Origin: Muribaculaceae bacterium
GTDB taxonomy: Bacteria; Bacteroidota; Bacteroidia; Bacteroidales; Muribaculaceae
Direction: 5' to 3'
Length of the DNA stretch: 27,246 nt
NCBI GenBank assembly: GCA_022511505.1
Contig: JAFLTK010000056.1
Location: 1-27,246 of the forward strand
The notes under the pieces were generated by a model. It searched no databases, was not told the DNA's origin, and saw only the letters and a list, made by a program, of their open reading frames with translations. This document shows positions 1-7,900 of the stretch, piece by piece. The first letter of the stretch is position 1; every line of letters begins with the position of its first letter. The position numbers and the translations under genes were made by a program.

Positions 1-305
1 GTGATGGTCTCTTCGTTCTTGAATTTGCGCATGTGGAGCTGGCAGGTGGTGATGCCTTCAACGGGGCCGTGAGGGTGGCCGTTGATATAGAGGGAGCACA
101 TGCCGCAGATGCCTTCGCGGCAGTCGTTGTCAAACACAACGGGCTCTTCGCCGCGGTCGACTAACTGCTGGTTGAGCATATCGAGCATTTCGAGGAATGA
201 ACTTCCGGTCGAGACGTTTTCAACGCGGTAGGACATGAACTGTCCTTTCTCTTTGGGACCACGTTGACGCCAAATTTTCAGGTTTACACTGATAGTATGT
301 TCCAT
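1..305 (-). CDS. frdB: Fumarate reductase/succinate dehydrogenase iron-sulfur subunit, 5' part only
   Basis: This subunit carries electrons through its iron-sulfur clusters between the FAD subunit FrdA and the membrane cytochrome b FrdC, in fumarate reduction or the reverse reaction. The first 101 codons are visible, starting MEHTISVNLKIWRQRG at the ATG at 305; the rest lies beyond the window start. The plant-type [2Fe-2S] motif is clear: DNDCREGICGMCS, then a fourth cysteine in ITTCQLH. The C-terminal ferredoxin-like domain with the 4Fe-4S and 3Fe-4S clusters is not in the window. It is the last visible gene of frdC-frdA-frdB, 73 bp after the frdA stop. No strong Shine-Dalgarno is seen, as is usual in Bacteroidota. 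In an anaerobic gut species the physiological direction is most likely fumarate to succinate; that is inference. Confidence 0.93.
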   Translation of the reverse strand, partial: MEHTISVNLKIWRQRGPKEKGQFMSYRVENVSTGSSFLEMLDMLNQQLVDRGEEPVVFDNDCREGICGMCSLYINGHPHGPVEGITTCQLHMRKFKNEETI

Positions 306-334
306 TGTTGTATCTGTTTTAAAATTTGAGTTGG

Positions 335-361
335 GTCACCGCCGCCGGGGCTGGCGGTGAC
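335..361 (-). repeat. Perfect 9-bp stem hairpin in the frdA-frdB gap
   Basis: GTCACCGCC (335-343) and GGCGGTGAC (353-361) are exact inverted repeats around a 9-nt loop. On the coding strand no T-run follows, so this is not a standard intrinsic terminator. Inside an operon it could act as an RNA-stabilising or processing hairpin that adjusts the FrdA to FrdB ratio; that role is inference. Confidence 0.5.
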
Positions 362-378
362 GGTCAAGTGGTTGGAGG

Positions 379-2406
379 TTAGGACTTGTAGTTACGTGTC
401 TGCACCTTGATTTCTTCATAGTTGAGGGGCTCCTTGAGCAGGACGGGCTTGGCGTTGTCGCCGGTGTATTTCCAGCAGGCGACATACATGTAGTCCTTGT
501 CGTTGCGCTTGGCCTCGCCGTCCTCGGTCTGATACTCCTCGCGGAAGTGGGCGCCGCAAGACTCGTTGCGGTTGAGGGCGTCGATGGCCATCATGCGTGC
601 CATGACGAGGAAGTCCTCGAGGCGCAGGGCCTTCTCGAGCTCGGTGTTGAGGTCGTTGGCGCTGCCGACGATGCGCAGGTCGGTGTAGAACTCTTTGCGG
701 ACTGCTTCGAGTTCGTCGAGGGCCTTGACGAGGCTCTGGAGGGTGCGGCCCATGCCGACGAGGTCCCACATGACGTGACCCAGACGCTTGTGAATCTGGT
801 CGGGCGACTTGGTGCCCTTGATGTTCATGAGTTTCTCGATGCGTGCGCGAACTTCGCCCTCGACCTTGTCAAACTCGGGATGGTCAGTGCCGGGATGTTT
901 AACCTTAATCTGGTCGCTGAGGTAGTTTTGCATCGTGTAGGGGAGCACGAAGTAACCGTCGGCGAGACCTTGCATGAGGGCCGAGGCGCCGAGGCGGTTT
1001 GCACCGTGGTCGCTGAAGTTACATTCGCCGATGGCAAAGAGGCCCTTGATTGAGGTCTGGAGTTCATAGTCAACCCAGATACCGCCCATGGTGTAGTGGC
1101 TGGCGGGGAATATCATCATCGGGGTCTCGTAGGGGTTGTCGTCAGAAATCATCTGATACATGTCGAAGAGGTTGCCGTAGCGGTCGCGAACAACGTCTTC
1201 GCCCAGTCGGTCGATTGCATATTTGAAGTCGAGGTAAACGGCGTTACCGGTACCTACGCCAAAGCCGGCGTCACAACGTTCCTTGGCGGCACGCGAGGCG
1301 ATGTCACGGGGGCAGAGGTTACCGAAAGCCGGGTAGCGGCGCTCGAGATAGAAGTCGCGGTCCTCGTCGGGGATGTCGGTGGGACGTTTCTTGCCGGCGC
1401 GGATAGCCTCGGCGTCTTCTTTCTTTTTGGGCACCCAGATGCGGCCGTCGTTGCGCAACGACTCGCTCATCAGGGTCAGTTTTGACTGGTCCTCGCCATG
1501 GACGGGGATACAGGTGGGGTGAATCTGGGTGAAGGCGAGGTTGGCAAGGTAGGCACCGCGACGGAACGCCTGAATGGCGGCCGAGCCGTTGCAACCCATA
1601 GCGTTGGTCGACAGGAAGAAAGTGCGGCCATAACCGCCGGTTGCGAGAACAACGGCGTGGGCGGCATAGCGTTTGAGCTCGCCGGTGACGAGGTCGCGGA
1701 CGATGATACCGCGGGCACGGCCGTCGATGATGACGAGGTCGAGCATCTCGCAGCGGTTGAACGACTTGACGGTGCCTTTCTTAATCTGGCGGTTCAGCGA
1801 AGCGTAGGCGCCGAGCAGCAACTGCTGGCCGGTCTGTCCCTTGGCGTAGAATGTGCGCGAAACCTGAGCGCCGCCAAACGAGCGGTTGGCCAGCAAGCCG
1901 CCATATTCGCGGGCAAAGGGAACGCCCTGCTGAACACACTGGTCGATGATATTGTTTGACACCTCGGCGAGACGATAGACGTTGGCCTCGCGAGAGCGGA
2001 AGTCGCCGCCCTTCACGGTGTCATAGAACAAGCGATAAATCGAGTCGCCGTCGTTCTGATAGTCTTTGGCGGCGTTGATACCGCCCTGAGCGGCGATAGA
2101 GTGGGCGCGACGGGGGCTGTCCTGGATGCAGAAATTCAGCACGTTGAAGCCCAGCTCGCCAAGGGTCGAGGCAGCCGATGCACCGGCAAGACCGGTACCG
2201 ACGACGATGATGTCGAGGTTGCGCTTATTGGCCGGGTTGACCAGTTTCTGGTGGGCCTTGTAGTTGGTCCACTTTTGAGCCAGAGGACCCTCGGGAATCT
2301 TGGAGTCTAACTGATACTCGGGGAGTTTAGACGACTCGATGTCGGCATAGTCGCCCATGATGGGGGTAGAGTCAATCATACCCTCCAGTTTCTTTAAATC
2401 TGCCAT
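379..2406 (-). CDS. frdA: Fumarate reductase/succinate dehydrogenase flavoprotein subunit
   Basis: The catalytic FAD subunit interconverts fumarate and succinate on the cytoplasmic face of the membrane. It has 675 residues. The dinucleotide-binding motif GTGLAGASAA is near residues 70-79. AHSIAAQGG places the covalent-FAD histidine at about H102. HPTCIPVHG is near 296, the catalytic arginine region PRDIASRAAKERC near 366-378, SHYTMGG near 436, and the C-terminal FAD loop GECNFSDHGANRLGASAL near 460-477. An N-terminal extension of about 60 residues precedes the FAD fold, as in the one-cytochrome (b558-type) complexes. The ATG at 2406 is 50 bp after the frdC stop, and frdB follows. All the active-site landmarks listed are intact. 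The complex feeds menaquinol electrons to fumarate, producing the succinate typical of Bacteroidales. Confidence 0.97.
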   Translation of the reverse strand: MADLKKLEGMIDSTPIMGDYADIESSKLPEYQLDSKIPEGPLAQKWTNYKAHQKLVNPANKRNLDIIVVGTGLAGASAASTLGELGFNVLNFCIQDSPRRAHSIAAQGGINAAKDYQNDGDSIYRLFYDTVKGGDFRSREANVYRLAEVSNNIIDQCVQQGVPFAREYGGLLANRSFGGAQVSRTFYAKGQTGQQLLLGAYASLNRQIKKGTVKSFNRCEMLDLVIIDGRARGIIVRDLVTGELKRYAAHAVVLATGGYGRTFFLSTNAMGCNGSAAIQAFRRGAYLANLAFTQIHPTCIPVHGEDQSKLTLMSESLRNDGRIWVPKKKEDAEAIRAGKKRPTDIPDEDRDFYLERRYPAFGNLCPRDIASRAAKERCDAGFGVGTGNAVYLDFKYAIDRLGEDVVRDRYGNLFDMYQMISDDNPYETPMMIFPASHYTMGGIWVDYELQTSIKGLFAIGECNFSDHGANRLGASALMQGLADGYFVLPYTMQNYLSDQIKVKHPGTDHPEFDKVEGEVRARIEKLMNIKGTKSPDQIHKRLGHVMWDLVGMGRTLQSLVKALDELEAVRKEFYTDLRIVGSANDLNTELEKALRLEDFLVMARMMAIDALNRNESCGAHFREEYQTEDGEAKRNDKDYMYVACWKYTGDNAKPVLLKEPLNYEEIKVQTRNYKS

Positions 2407-2456
2407 ATTATATAAGGTGGTGATTTAGTTACGGTAAATAAGAGTATGAAAGGTGG

Positions 2457-3371
2457 TTATTCCCCGGTGCCTTCCTGACAGCAAGCGGGAGCGGTGGCGG
2501 CATTGGGGCAGTCGGGGCAAGCGGCAGCGCTTTCCTTGCAGCAAGCGCCGGCAGCGGCGTTAGGACAGTCGGGACAAGCAGCAGCGCCTTCCTGACAGCA
2601 AGCGGGGGCCTCGCCACAGCAAGCAGCGGCAGCCTCGGGGCATCCGCCACAACATTCAACGGCCTCGCCGGCAGGGCAGCAGGAAGCGCAGTTGGCCTTG
2701 ACGGTAAACACGATAGCCTGGGCGATAAACAAGCCGATAACGATGGTAGACCACCAGCAGCCAATCTTTTTCAGACGGTTTTTCCACAAGTCGTTATCCC
2801 AACCTATCGACTGGAACATCGACCAGAAGCCATGGTTGATATGGAACCAAAGTGCCACAAAACCGATGATGTAGATGACGGGAGTGTACCAGTGGCTGAA
2901 CGCGATATAGATGAGCGCCATGCCGTCGGTTGGAGCGACTTCCATGCCGCCGTCGGTCACAAAGTGCTGGCCGGTAATCTCGGCGAGTTGCATCTTTGCC
3001 CAGAACTGGATGAGGTGAACAACGAGGAATGCGAGCACAAATACACCCAGAACGAGCATATTCTTTGACGACCATTCAACGCTCTTGGGGCGCGAGTTGA
3101 CCGCATAACGGTCGGCACCGCGCGCGCGGCGATTTTGAATGGTCAAGACACACGCATAGATGATGTGGATGACAAACAGCGCCGCAAGCCCCATCGAGGC
3201 GATGAGCGCATACCAGTTTGCGCCGAGAAATTCACAGATAGCATTGTAGGCACAGGGCCACACCAACGCTACGGCGTTCATCAACGCGTGAAATGTCACA
3301 AATAGAACAAGGCCGACGCCGGTGATTGCCATCACCAACTTTCTGCCTATCGAAGAACCTGTGAGCCACAT
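2457..3371 (-). CDS. frdC: Fumarate reductase cytochrome b subunit with cysteine-rich C-terminal tail
   Basis: This membrane anchor binds heme and quinone and holds FrdA and FrdB to the membrane. Residues 1-227 look like the succinate dehydrogenase cytochrome b558 family: five hydrophobic segments (about 12-36, 52-76, 103-125, 152-177, 203-225) and candidate heme-ligand histidines at 28, 69, 119, 160, 177 and 180. The family is usually about 200-240 residues long. This protein has 304, because a hydrophilic tail (228-304) with 18 cysteines follows the last helix, mostly as CC, CxxC and CPDCP groups. Part of the tail is a tandem repeat of 19-20 residues (257-275, 276-295, partial 296-304) built on ACC-x-E-x-AAACPDCPNAA. 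The tail is in frame and ends at a clean stop before frdA, so it is not an assembly frameshift on its face. First gene of frdCAB; its function beyond anchoring is unknown. Confidence 0.93.
   Translation of the reverse strand: MWLTGSSIGRKLVMAITGVGLVLFVTFHALMNAVALVWPCAYNAICEFLGANWYALIASMGLAALFVIHIIYACVLTIQNRRARGADRYAVNSRPKSVEWSSKNMLVLGVFVLAFLVVHLIQFWAKMQLAEITGQHFVTDGGMEVAPTDGMALIYIAFSHWYTPVIYIIGFVALWFHINHGFWSMFQSIGWDNDLWKNRLKKIGCWWSTIVIGLFIAQAIVFTVKANCASCCPAGEAVECCGGCPEAAAACCGEAPACCQEGAAACPDCPNAAAGACCKESAAACPDCPNAATAPACCQEGTGE
2460..2603 (-). repeat. In-frame tandem repeat of 57-60 bp in the 3' end of frdC
   Basis: Two full copies and one partial copy of a 19-20 codon unit encode ACCQEG-AAACPDCPNAAAG, ACCKES-AAACPDCPNAATAP and ACCQEGTGE. 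The DNA copies are nearly identical, so copy number could vary between strains by slippage or recombination without breaking the frame. Confidence 0.75.
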
Positions 3372-3471
3372 AAGTGTAACGATTTGAATAATAGTGATAT
3401 AATTGAAATAATAATTTACTGTTGAAACGTGAGCGCGTCGGCGTTAACCACCGAGCGACTTCAAGCCACTG

Positions 3472-3503
3472 CAAAGGTAAATAAAAACCTTCACACCATG
3501 AAA
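3472..3503 (-). promoter_or_regulatory. Probable frdCAB promoter
   Basis: On the minus strand a -7 element TACCTTTG (3479 to 3472) fits the Bacteroidota consensus TAnnTTTG. A partial -33 element TTTC lies 20 bp upstream (3503 to 3500). The start would be near 3465, giving a leader of about 95 nt before the frdC ATG, long enough to hold post-transcriptional control. Confidence 0.55.
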
Positions 3504-3562
3504 TAAATAAAGAAATTTTTCCACAATTATTTTTCAGAGAGGTGGGGAGGCGCCGCCAATCG

Positions 3563-3622
3563 CGATAAACCGAGATATAACGCGATTTATCTCGGTTTAT
3601 CAAGATTTACCTCGATTTATCT
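3563..3622. repeat. Iterated 10-bp repeat block (consensus CGATTTATCT) with inverted copies
   Basis: Four direct 10-bp units run without gaps: CGATTTATCT (3583), CGGTTTATCA (3593), AGATTTACCT (3603), CGATTTATCT (3613). Just left of them are two inverted units (3563-3580), which give a perfect 14-bp inverted repeat, GATAAACCGAGATA at 3564-3577 with its complement at 3588-3601, around a 10-nt loop. The block sits between the bioB stop (3645) and the frdC promoter. It could be a transcript end for bioB, although no T-run follows, or a helically phased protein-binding array upstream of frdC. Confidence 0.7.
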
Positions 3623-3644
3623 CGCGGGGCCGGAGCGGGCCGGG

Positions 3645-4601
3645 CTACATCTCGAGGCCGACGCGGTCAAAGAGGGCGCGGTCGTCGTCGATGTCGTTGC
3701 CGACGGTTGTCAGCATGTCGCCGACAAGGGCGGCGTTAATGCCACCGCGCAACATCATCTCCACGGCGCGAGGACTCATGCGTGCGCGGCCGCCCGCAAA
3801 GCGGATTTCGACGTCGGGAGCCACGAGGCGCATCAGCGCGGCGGTTCTGACAACCTCGTCCTCGCCGATGGGAGGCTGATTTTCGAGCGGCGTCCCGGGA
3901 ATGGGGTTGAGGATGTTCATCGGGATAGAGACGGCGCCGGCGTCACGCGCCTCGGCGGTCATCTGGAGGCGGTCAAAAAGCGACTCGCCCATGCCGATGA
4001 TGCCGCCGCTGCACACCTGCATGCCAACCTCGCGGGCGGCGCGGATGGTGGCAAGTTTGTCCTCGGTGGTGTGGGTGGTGCAAAGTTTTGCGAAATAGGT
4101 CGAGCCGGTCTCAAGGTTGCAATGGTAGCGGCGCACGCCTGCGTCCCACAGTTTGGCGAGTTCGTCGCGGTTGAGCAAGCCCATCGAGGCGCATAGGAAG
4201 ATGTCGCTGCGCTGTCGGGCCTTGCGGTAAAGGGCACAGAAGCGGTCGAGGTCGCGGGGGGCAACCTTGCGGCCGCTGGTCACGAGCGAGAAGCGCTTGA
4301 CGCCGGCAGCGGTGGCGCGCTCAAGGGTGGCCATCATTTCCCCCTCGGGAACGATTTCATACTCGGTCACGCCCGTGTTGTAGTGCTTTGACTGGGCACA
4401 CCACTTGCAATCCTCGCCACAGCGGCCCGAGCGGGCGTTGACAATCGAGCAAGTATCTATTTTGTTGCCACAACGCGCCCGGCGCACCTCGTCGGCCGCC
4501 TGGCAGAGCGTCTCTGTGTCATATAACTCATTGAGTTTCAAGGCTTCTTCAATGGTGGCGCCGATTCCTTCAAGGGCGCGTGATTTAATCTCTTCAAGCA
4601 T
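3645..4601 (-). CDS. bioB: Biotin synthase
   Basis: This radical SAM enzyme inserts sulfur into dethiobiotin in the last step of biotin synthesis. The chosen start gives 318 residues, MLEEIKSRALEGIG. The SAM-cluster motif is GRCGEDCKWCAQS (CxxxCxxC). Further family landmarks are KIDTCSIVNARSG before it, KFSLVTSGR-like KRFSLVTSGR, FLCASMGLL and RYHCNLETG (cysteines expected near the [2Fe-2S] cluster), CSGGIIGMGE, NILNPIPGTPLE and IRFAGGRARM. The frame stays open for 20 more codons upstream to 4661, but a -7-like element (4622-4629) lies inside that extension, and homologous N-termini begin near LEEIKSRAL, so the ATG at 4601 is preferred. No other bio gene is in the window. It is divergent from ffs. 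Confidence 0.95.
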   Translation of the reverse strand: MLEEIKSRALEGIGATIEEALKLNELYDTETLCQAADEVRRARCGNKIDTCSIVNARSGRCGEDCKWCAQSKHYNTGVTEYEIVPEGEMMATLERATAAGVKRFSLVTSGRKVAPRDLDRFCALYRKARQRSDIFLCASMGLLNRDELAKLWDAGVRRYHCNLETGSTYFAKLCTTHTTEDKLATIRAAREVGMQVCSGGIIGMGESLFDRLQMTAEARDAGAVSIPMNILNPIPGTPLENQPPIGEDEVVRTAALMRLVAPDVEIRFAGGRARMSPRAVEMMLRGGINAALVGDMLTTVGNDIDDDRALFDRVGLEM

Positions 4602-4621
4602 AGCAGATGAATTTAGGAGTG

Positions 4622-4629
4622 CAAAATTA
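4622..4629 (-). promoter_or_regulatory. Candidate bioB -7 element
   Basis: TAATTTTG on the minus strand matches TAnnTTTG and would start transcription near 4616, about 15 nt before the bioB ATG. No good TTTG element sits 19-21 bp upstream, only a T-rich stretch, so this is a weaker call than the others. Confidence 0.4.
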
Positions 4630-4681
4630 ATAATTAATAAACTTAAAAAATAGAATGTCAAAAACTTTTTTTGATAAAATT

Positions 4682-4712
4682 TTTGCCAAACACAAAAAAG
4701 TTCCTACCTTTG
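4682..4712 (+). promoter_or_regulatory. Promoter of the SRP RNA gene
   Basis: TTTG (4682-4685) and TACCTTTG (4705-4712) are separated by 19 bp and match the Bacteroidota sigma factor consensus exactly. Transcription would start about 5 nt downstream, at the first paired base of the SRP RNA (about 4718). Confidence 0.85.
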
Positions 4713-4717
4713 CACTC

Positions 4718-4813
4718 GGGTAAGTCCTACACGACCAGCTCCCCGGACACTCCGCCAGGTCTTGACCGAAGCAACGGATCCGGGTTGAGCGGTGCGATGT
4801 AGTTCGCTTACCC
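4718..4813 (+). ncRNA. ffs: Signal recognition particle RNA, small bacterial (4.5S) type
   Basis: This RNA scaffolds Ffh and stimulates its docking with FtsY during membrane protein targeting. The ends pair (GGGTAAG at 4718-4724 with CTTACCC at 4807-4813), followed by CTACA with TGTAG and CCCGGA with TCCGGG. The conserved core CCAGGTC...GAAGCAACGG, which binds the Ffh M domain, is at about 4755-4776, and GATGTAG near the 3' end resembles the E. coli 4.5S RNA. The apical loop reads UGAC in the register of the E. coli GGAA loop, which fits the URRC class of SRP tetraloops. A T-run follows directly (4814-4820), as in an intrinsic terminator, and a strong promoter precedes it. Length is about 96 nt. 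Confidence 0.88.
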
Positions 4814-4820
4814 TTTTTTT
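4807..4820 (+). terminator. Terminator of ffs
   Basis: The closing helix of the SRP RNA ends in CTTACCC and is followed at once by seven T residues (4814-4820), so the RNA's own terminal stem plus T-run probably ends transcription. Confidence 0.65.
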
Positions 4821-4900
4821 GTACCCATACCTCCCCCCTCCGGGACCGCTCTCATGCCTGCGACAAAAACGGGGGAGATAATAAATAGAGATTGGGATAG

Positions 4901-4935
4901 AAAAACGCGCTCCTCGCGGTTGCGGGGAGCGCGTT
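4901..4935 (-). terminator. Intrinsic terminator of the M60 protease gene
   Basis: AACGCGCTCC (4904-4913) and GGAGCGCGTT (4926-4935) form a GC-rich 10-bp stem with a 12-nt loop. On the minus strand it is followed by TTTTT (4905-4901). It lies 20 bp after the stop of the protease gene. Confidence 0.88.
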
Positions 4936-4954
4936 AGGTTATAATAGGGCGGGT

Positions 4955-7900
4955 TTAGCGGTTGAGTTCTTTGGTGACGGTGGAGCCGTGGCGGTGGATG
5001 TGGATGCCGTGGTCGGGGTTGTCGATGTGGCGGCCGTCGAGGTCATAGTAGTCGTCGGTGGCGTTGTCTGTGTCTGAGTCGATGGCCTCAACGCCCGTCG
5101 ATACCCTCATCTCGTTGGAGAGGTGGAGGTAGGCTTTGTTGAGGTTGTCGATGTGTTGCTGAAGGTCATCATTGGTCATCGAGGGGTTGAGGTAGGCAAA
5201 GCGGGCGGCATCGATGAGACGGTCAACGTTTTCCATATCGGCGGCTTTCACCGACCAATATTTTGCGCCGGGCTGATAGACGGCCTTCGGGGTGTTGGCC
5301 AGGCGGAACTCGGCCATGAGGAACGTGTAGTGGAAGGCTTTGGTCTCGCCGCTCTTTGTAACGACAAAGCGGATGGCCTTGGTACCCTCGGGAACGGTGA
5401 TGAGGTCGGTGCCGTTCCATGCCGAGCAGACGTTGTCGATACCCTCGTTGCAGGCATAGACGGGAGCCCAGTTTGAGCCGTCGGTGGTGGCGTCGATGCG
5501 GTAGGCCTGGATAAGTTCGGCAGGAGATTGCACGCTAAAGTTCTGGAAACTAACCTTGATGTATCTCAGGTCGTTGCCGGCGGGAGGAGTGACGCGGATA
5601 TAGTGGTCGAGACCATCCTTTGAGTCGGCGCCCGAGCGGTCGCTACAGAAGTAGGTATCGCGGTTGTTGTCAATCAGGTGGTCCCACGATTTAAAGGCAT
5701 TTAGGCCGGTCGTTTGGATGGCGTTGGCATAGAAGCAACCGGCGTTCAGGTCTACGTTGGCCGGCTCCTGTATTCCTTTCTTGCCGGCGGTGGCGAGGAG
5801 GTCGGCGGCTTCGTCGGCGAGGGCGTTGAGTTGCTCGCGCAGGTCCATCAACTCGGCGTCCTTGACCTTAGTGATGGTCCAGCGGGTGTTGGCCGACGTT
5901 GTGGTATAGTGGTAGATGAGTCCCGACGGGTTCATGTGGATGGCCGAGCCGGTTTTGCCCTCGGGAGCGAGATAATAGACGCCGGTCTGGCCGTCAATGG
6001 CGCCGATTGTGTACCCAAAGGGGGTGTCGGAGGTCGGCAACACGGTGTTGGCCCTGTAGGAGGGGACGAAAGAGATGTAGCGACCGGTGGTGACGTTGCG
6101 CAAGGCATAGACGTTGTTGCCGTCCATCGGCTCGAGTATCCACTGAGCGGCGTAGGGGTCGGCCTCGGCTGAAATTTCGGTCGAAGCGGCTGTCGGTGCG
6201 GCGGTCGATGTTGCGAGCGATACAGTCAGCGCGCGGGTGGGATTGCCGTTGTTGGTGATGCGGTAGGTGGCGCCCGGTTCAATCTGTACGCGTGCTTCGG
6301 GGTCGGCGGCGAGGGTGTTGTAGTCGGCGGTCAGTCGCATAATCATCTTGGTCAAGGCGGGGCCGTCCTCGCTGTTTCCATCGACCATGGCGACGGCTTT
6401 CTTGCAGAGGTTTTGCAGGTCTTCACAGGCGTTGGGGAGCAAGTAGCCGACGCGAGTGCGGGTCTCGTCGATTAGAGCAAAGAGGGCGTTGCAGCGGGCG
6501 ATGATGTCGCTGAGCAAGCCGCGCTTGACGGCGGGGGTGCCGTCGAGAATGGGGTTGACGACCGTCGCGGCGGTGCCGTTCTCGCCCATAGCCTTGACGG
6601 TAACGGTGCCGTCCGTCAGACCCTCGGCAATCTCGGGGGTAACTTCAAAGGTGCTCGAGTTGGCAAACGCAATCAGGTTGCCATCCTTGTCATAGAGCAG
6701 GTAGCCGACACCCGGGTTGCCGGTGGTGGCTACGGTGCCGGTGGTTCCGTTGACGGTGTAGGAGAAATCGCCCGAGGGAACTGCGCCGGCACCGGCCTGA
6801 AAATCTTTCAGACCGCCGAGTTCACCGGCCTTGGCAATAGGATAGTCGGGATAGGAGGTGCGAGTGGCGCCGGGACGGTCGTCGATGAGCAGGATGACCT
6901 CGTTTTTGGGAAAGTTGAACGCTTTGATTTCGGCTTTTACGGCGTCGATGTCCTCTTGGGTCAGACAGGCGTTGTAGAGGCTATAGTCATCAATTTCATA
7001 GTCTTGAAGCGGCACAAAGAAGCCCCATGCGGTGAAGAAATCGGTCAAATCCTCTTCGGCGGCGATGCAGCACATTTTGGCAAAGTGGAGCATATCATAG
7101 CGCTCGTTGTGGTTGCCGGCGGTCTTGACGGTCTTGGTCAAGGGGTGCTGGCGCAGAAGTTGCATCAGGCGGGGATAGAATTTCTTGTTGTGGCCGGTGA
7201 CGTGGTAGTAGCACCACAGTTGCCAGAACATGCGGGTCGTGCCCCATGTGCCGGCCTCAAGATAAGTCTTGCCGTCCATGAAGTTGCGGTTTTGGGCGCT
7301 GATGTATTCACAGCGAGATGTATACGTGCCGGCATAATACATGGCAACGTTTGAGAAGATATTGTTTGACACCTCTGTAGTGCCGGCCATGTTCATCGGG
7401 CCCTGGTTCATGTGACCGTACTCGTGGGCCGGGCCCCAGATGTTGCCCGAGGGGAAGAGGGTCAGGATGGCGTCGATGGTGCTGACATTGTAGGCTGTGC
7501 GCCATGAGGTTGCGTTCATGTAGAGCGTGCCCTGCTGGGAGATGCCCATCATGCGGTTGTTGAAATAGTCGTTGAAATGGAAGCCGGGGTCGGTCAGGTA
7601 GGTGTTGATGCCGTCGGTGACACTGTGGCCGTCGCCAATGATGGTTTCATAGTAGCCCAGGTTGTAGTCGCGAGCGATATCCTCGTCGCTCTGAATACCC
7701 ATCAGGATGCGCTCGGCAAAGCACATGTTGTCCCAGGCTTTCATGATTGCAACCGGGTCTTGGGTGCGGTCGGCGCCGGCGGTCGGATTATCAATCATAG
7801 CGCTGCGCACGCATTTCTGGTTGGCCAAACCGGGCTGGCTGGGGGTGTCGTTCAGATGGAGGTGGAGGATGACATAACGACCCACGAAATCATACATCGG

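Noticed and set aside
4840..4877. A possible stem between CTCCCCC and GGGGGAG after ffs
   Set aside because: The loop would be over 25 nt, no T-run follows on either strand, and better terminators exist on both sides.
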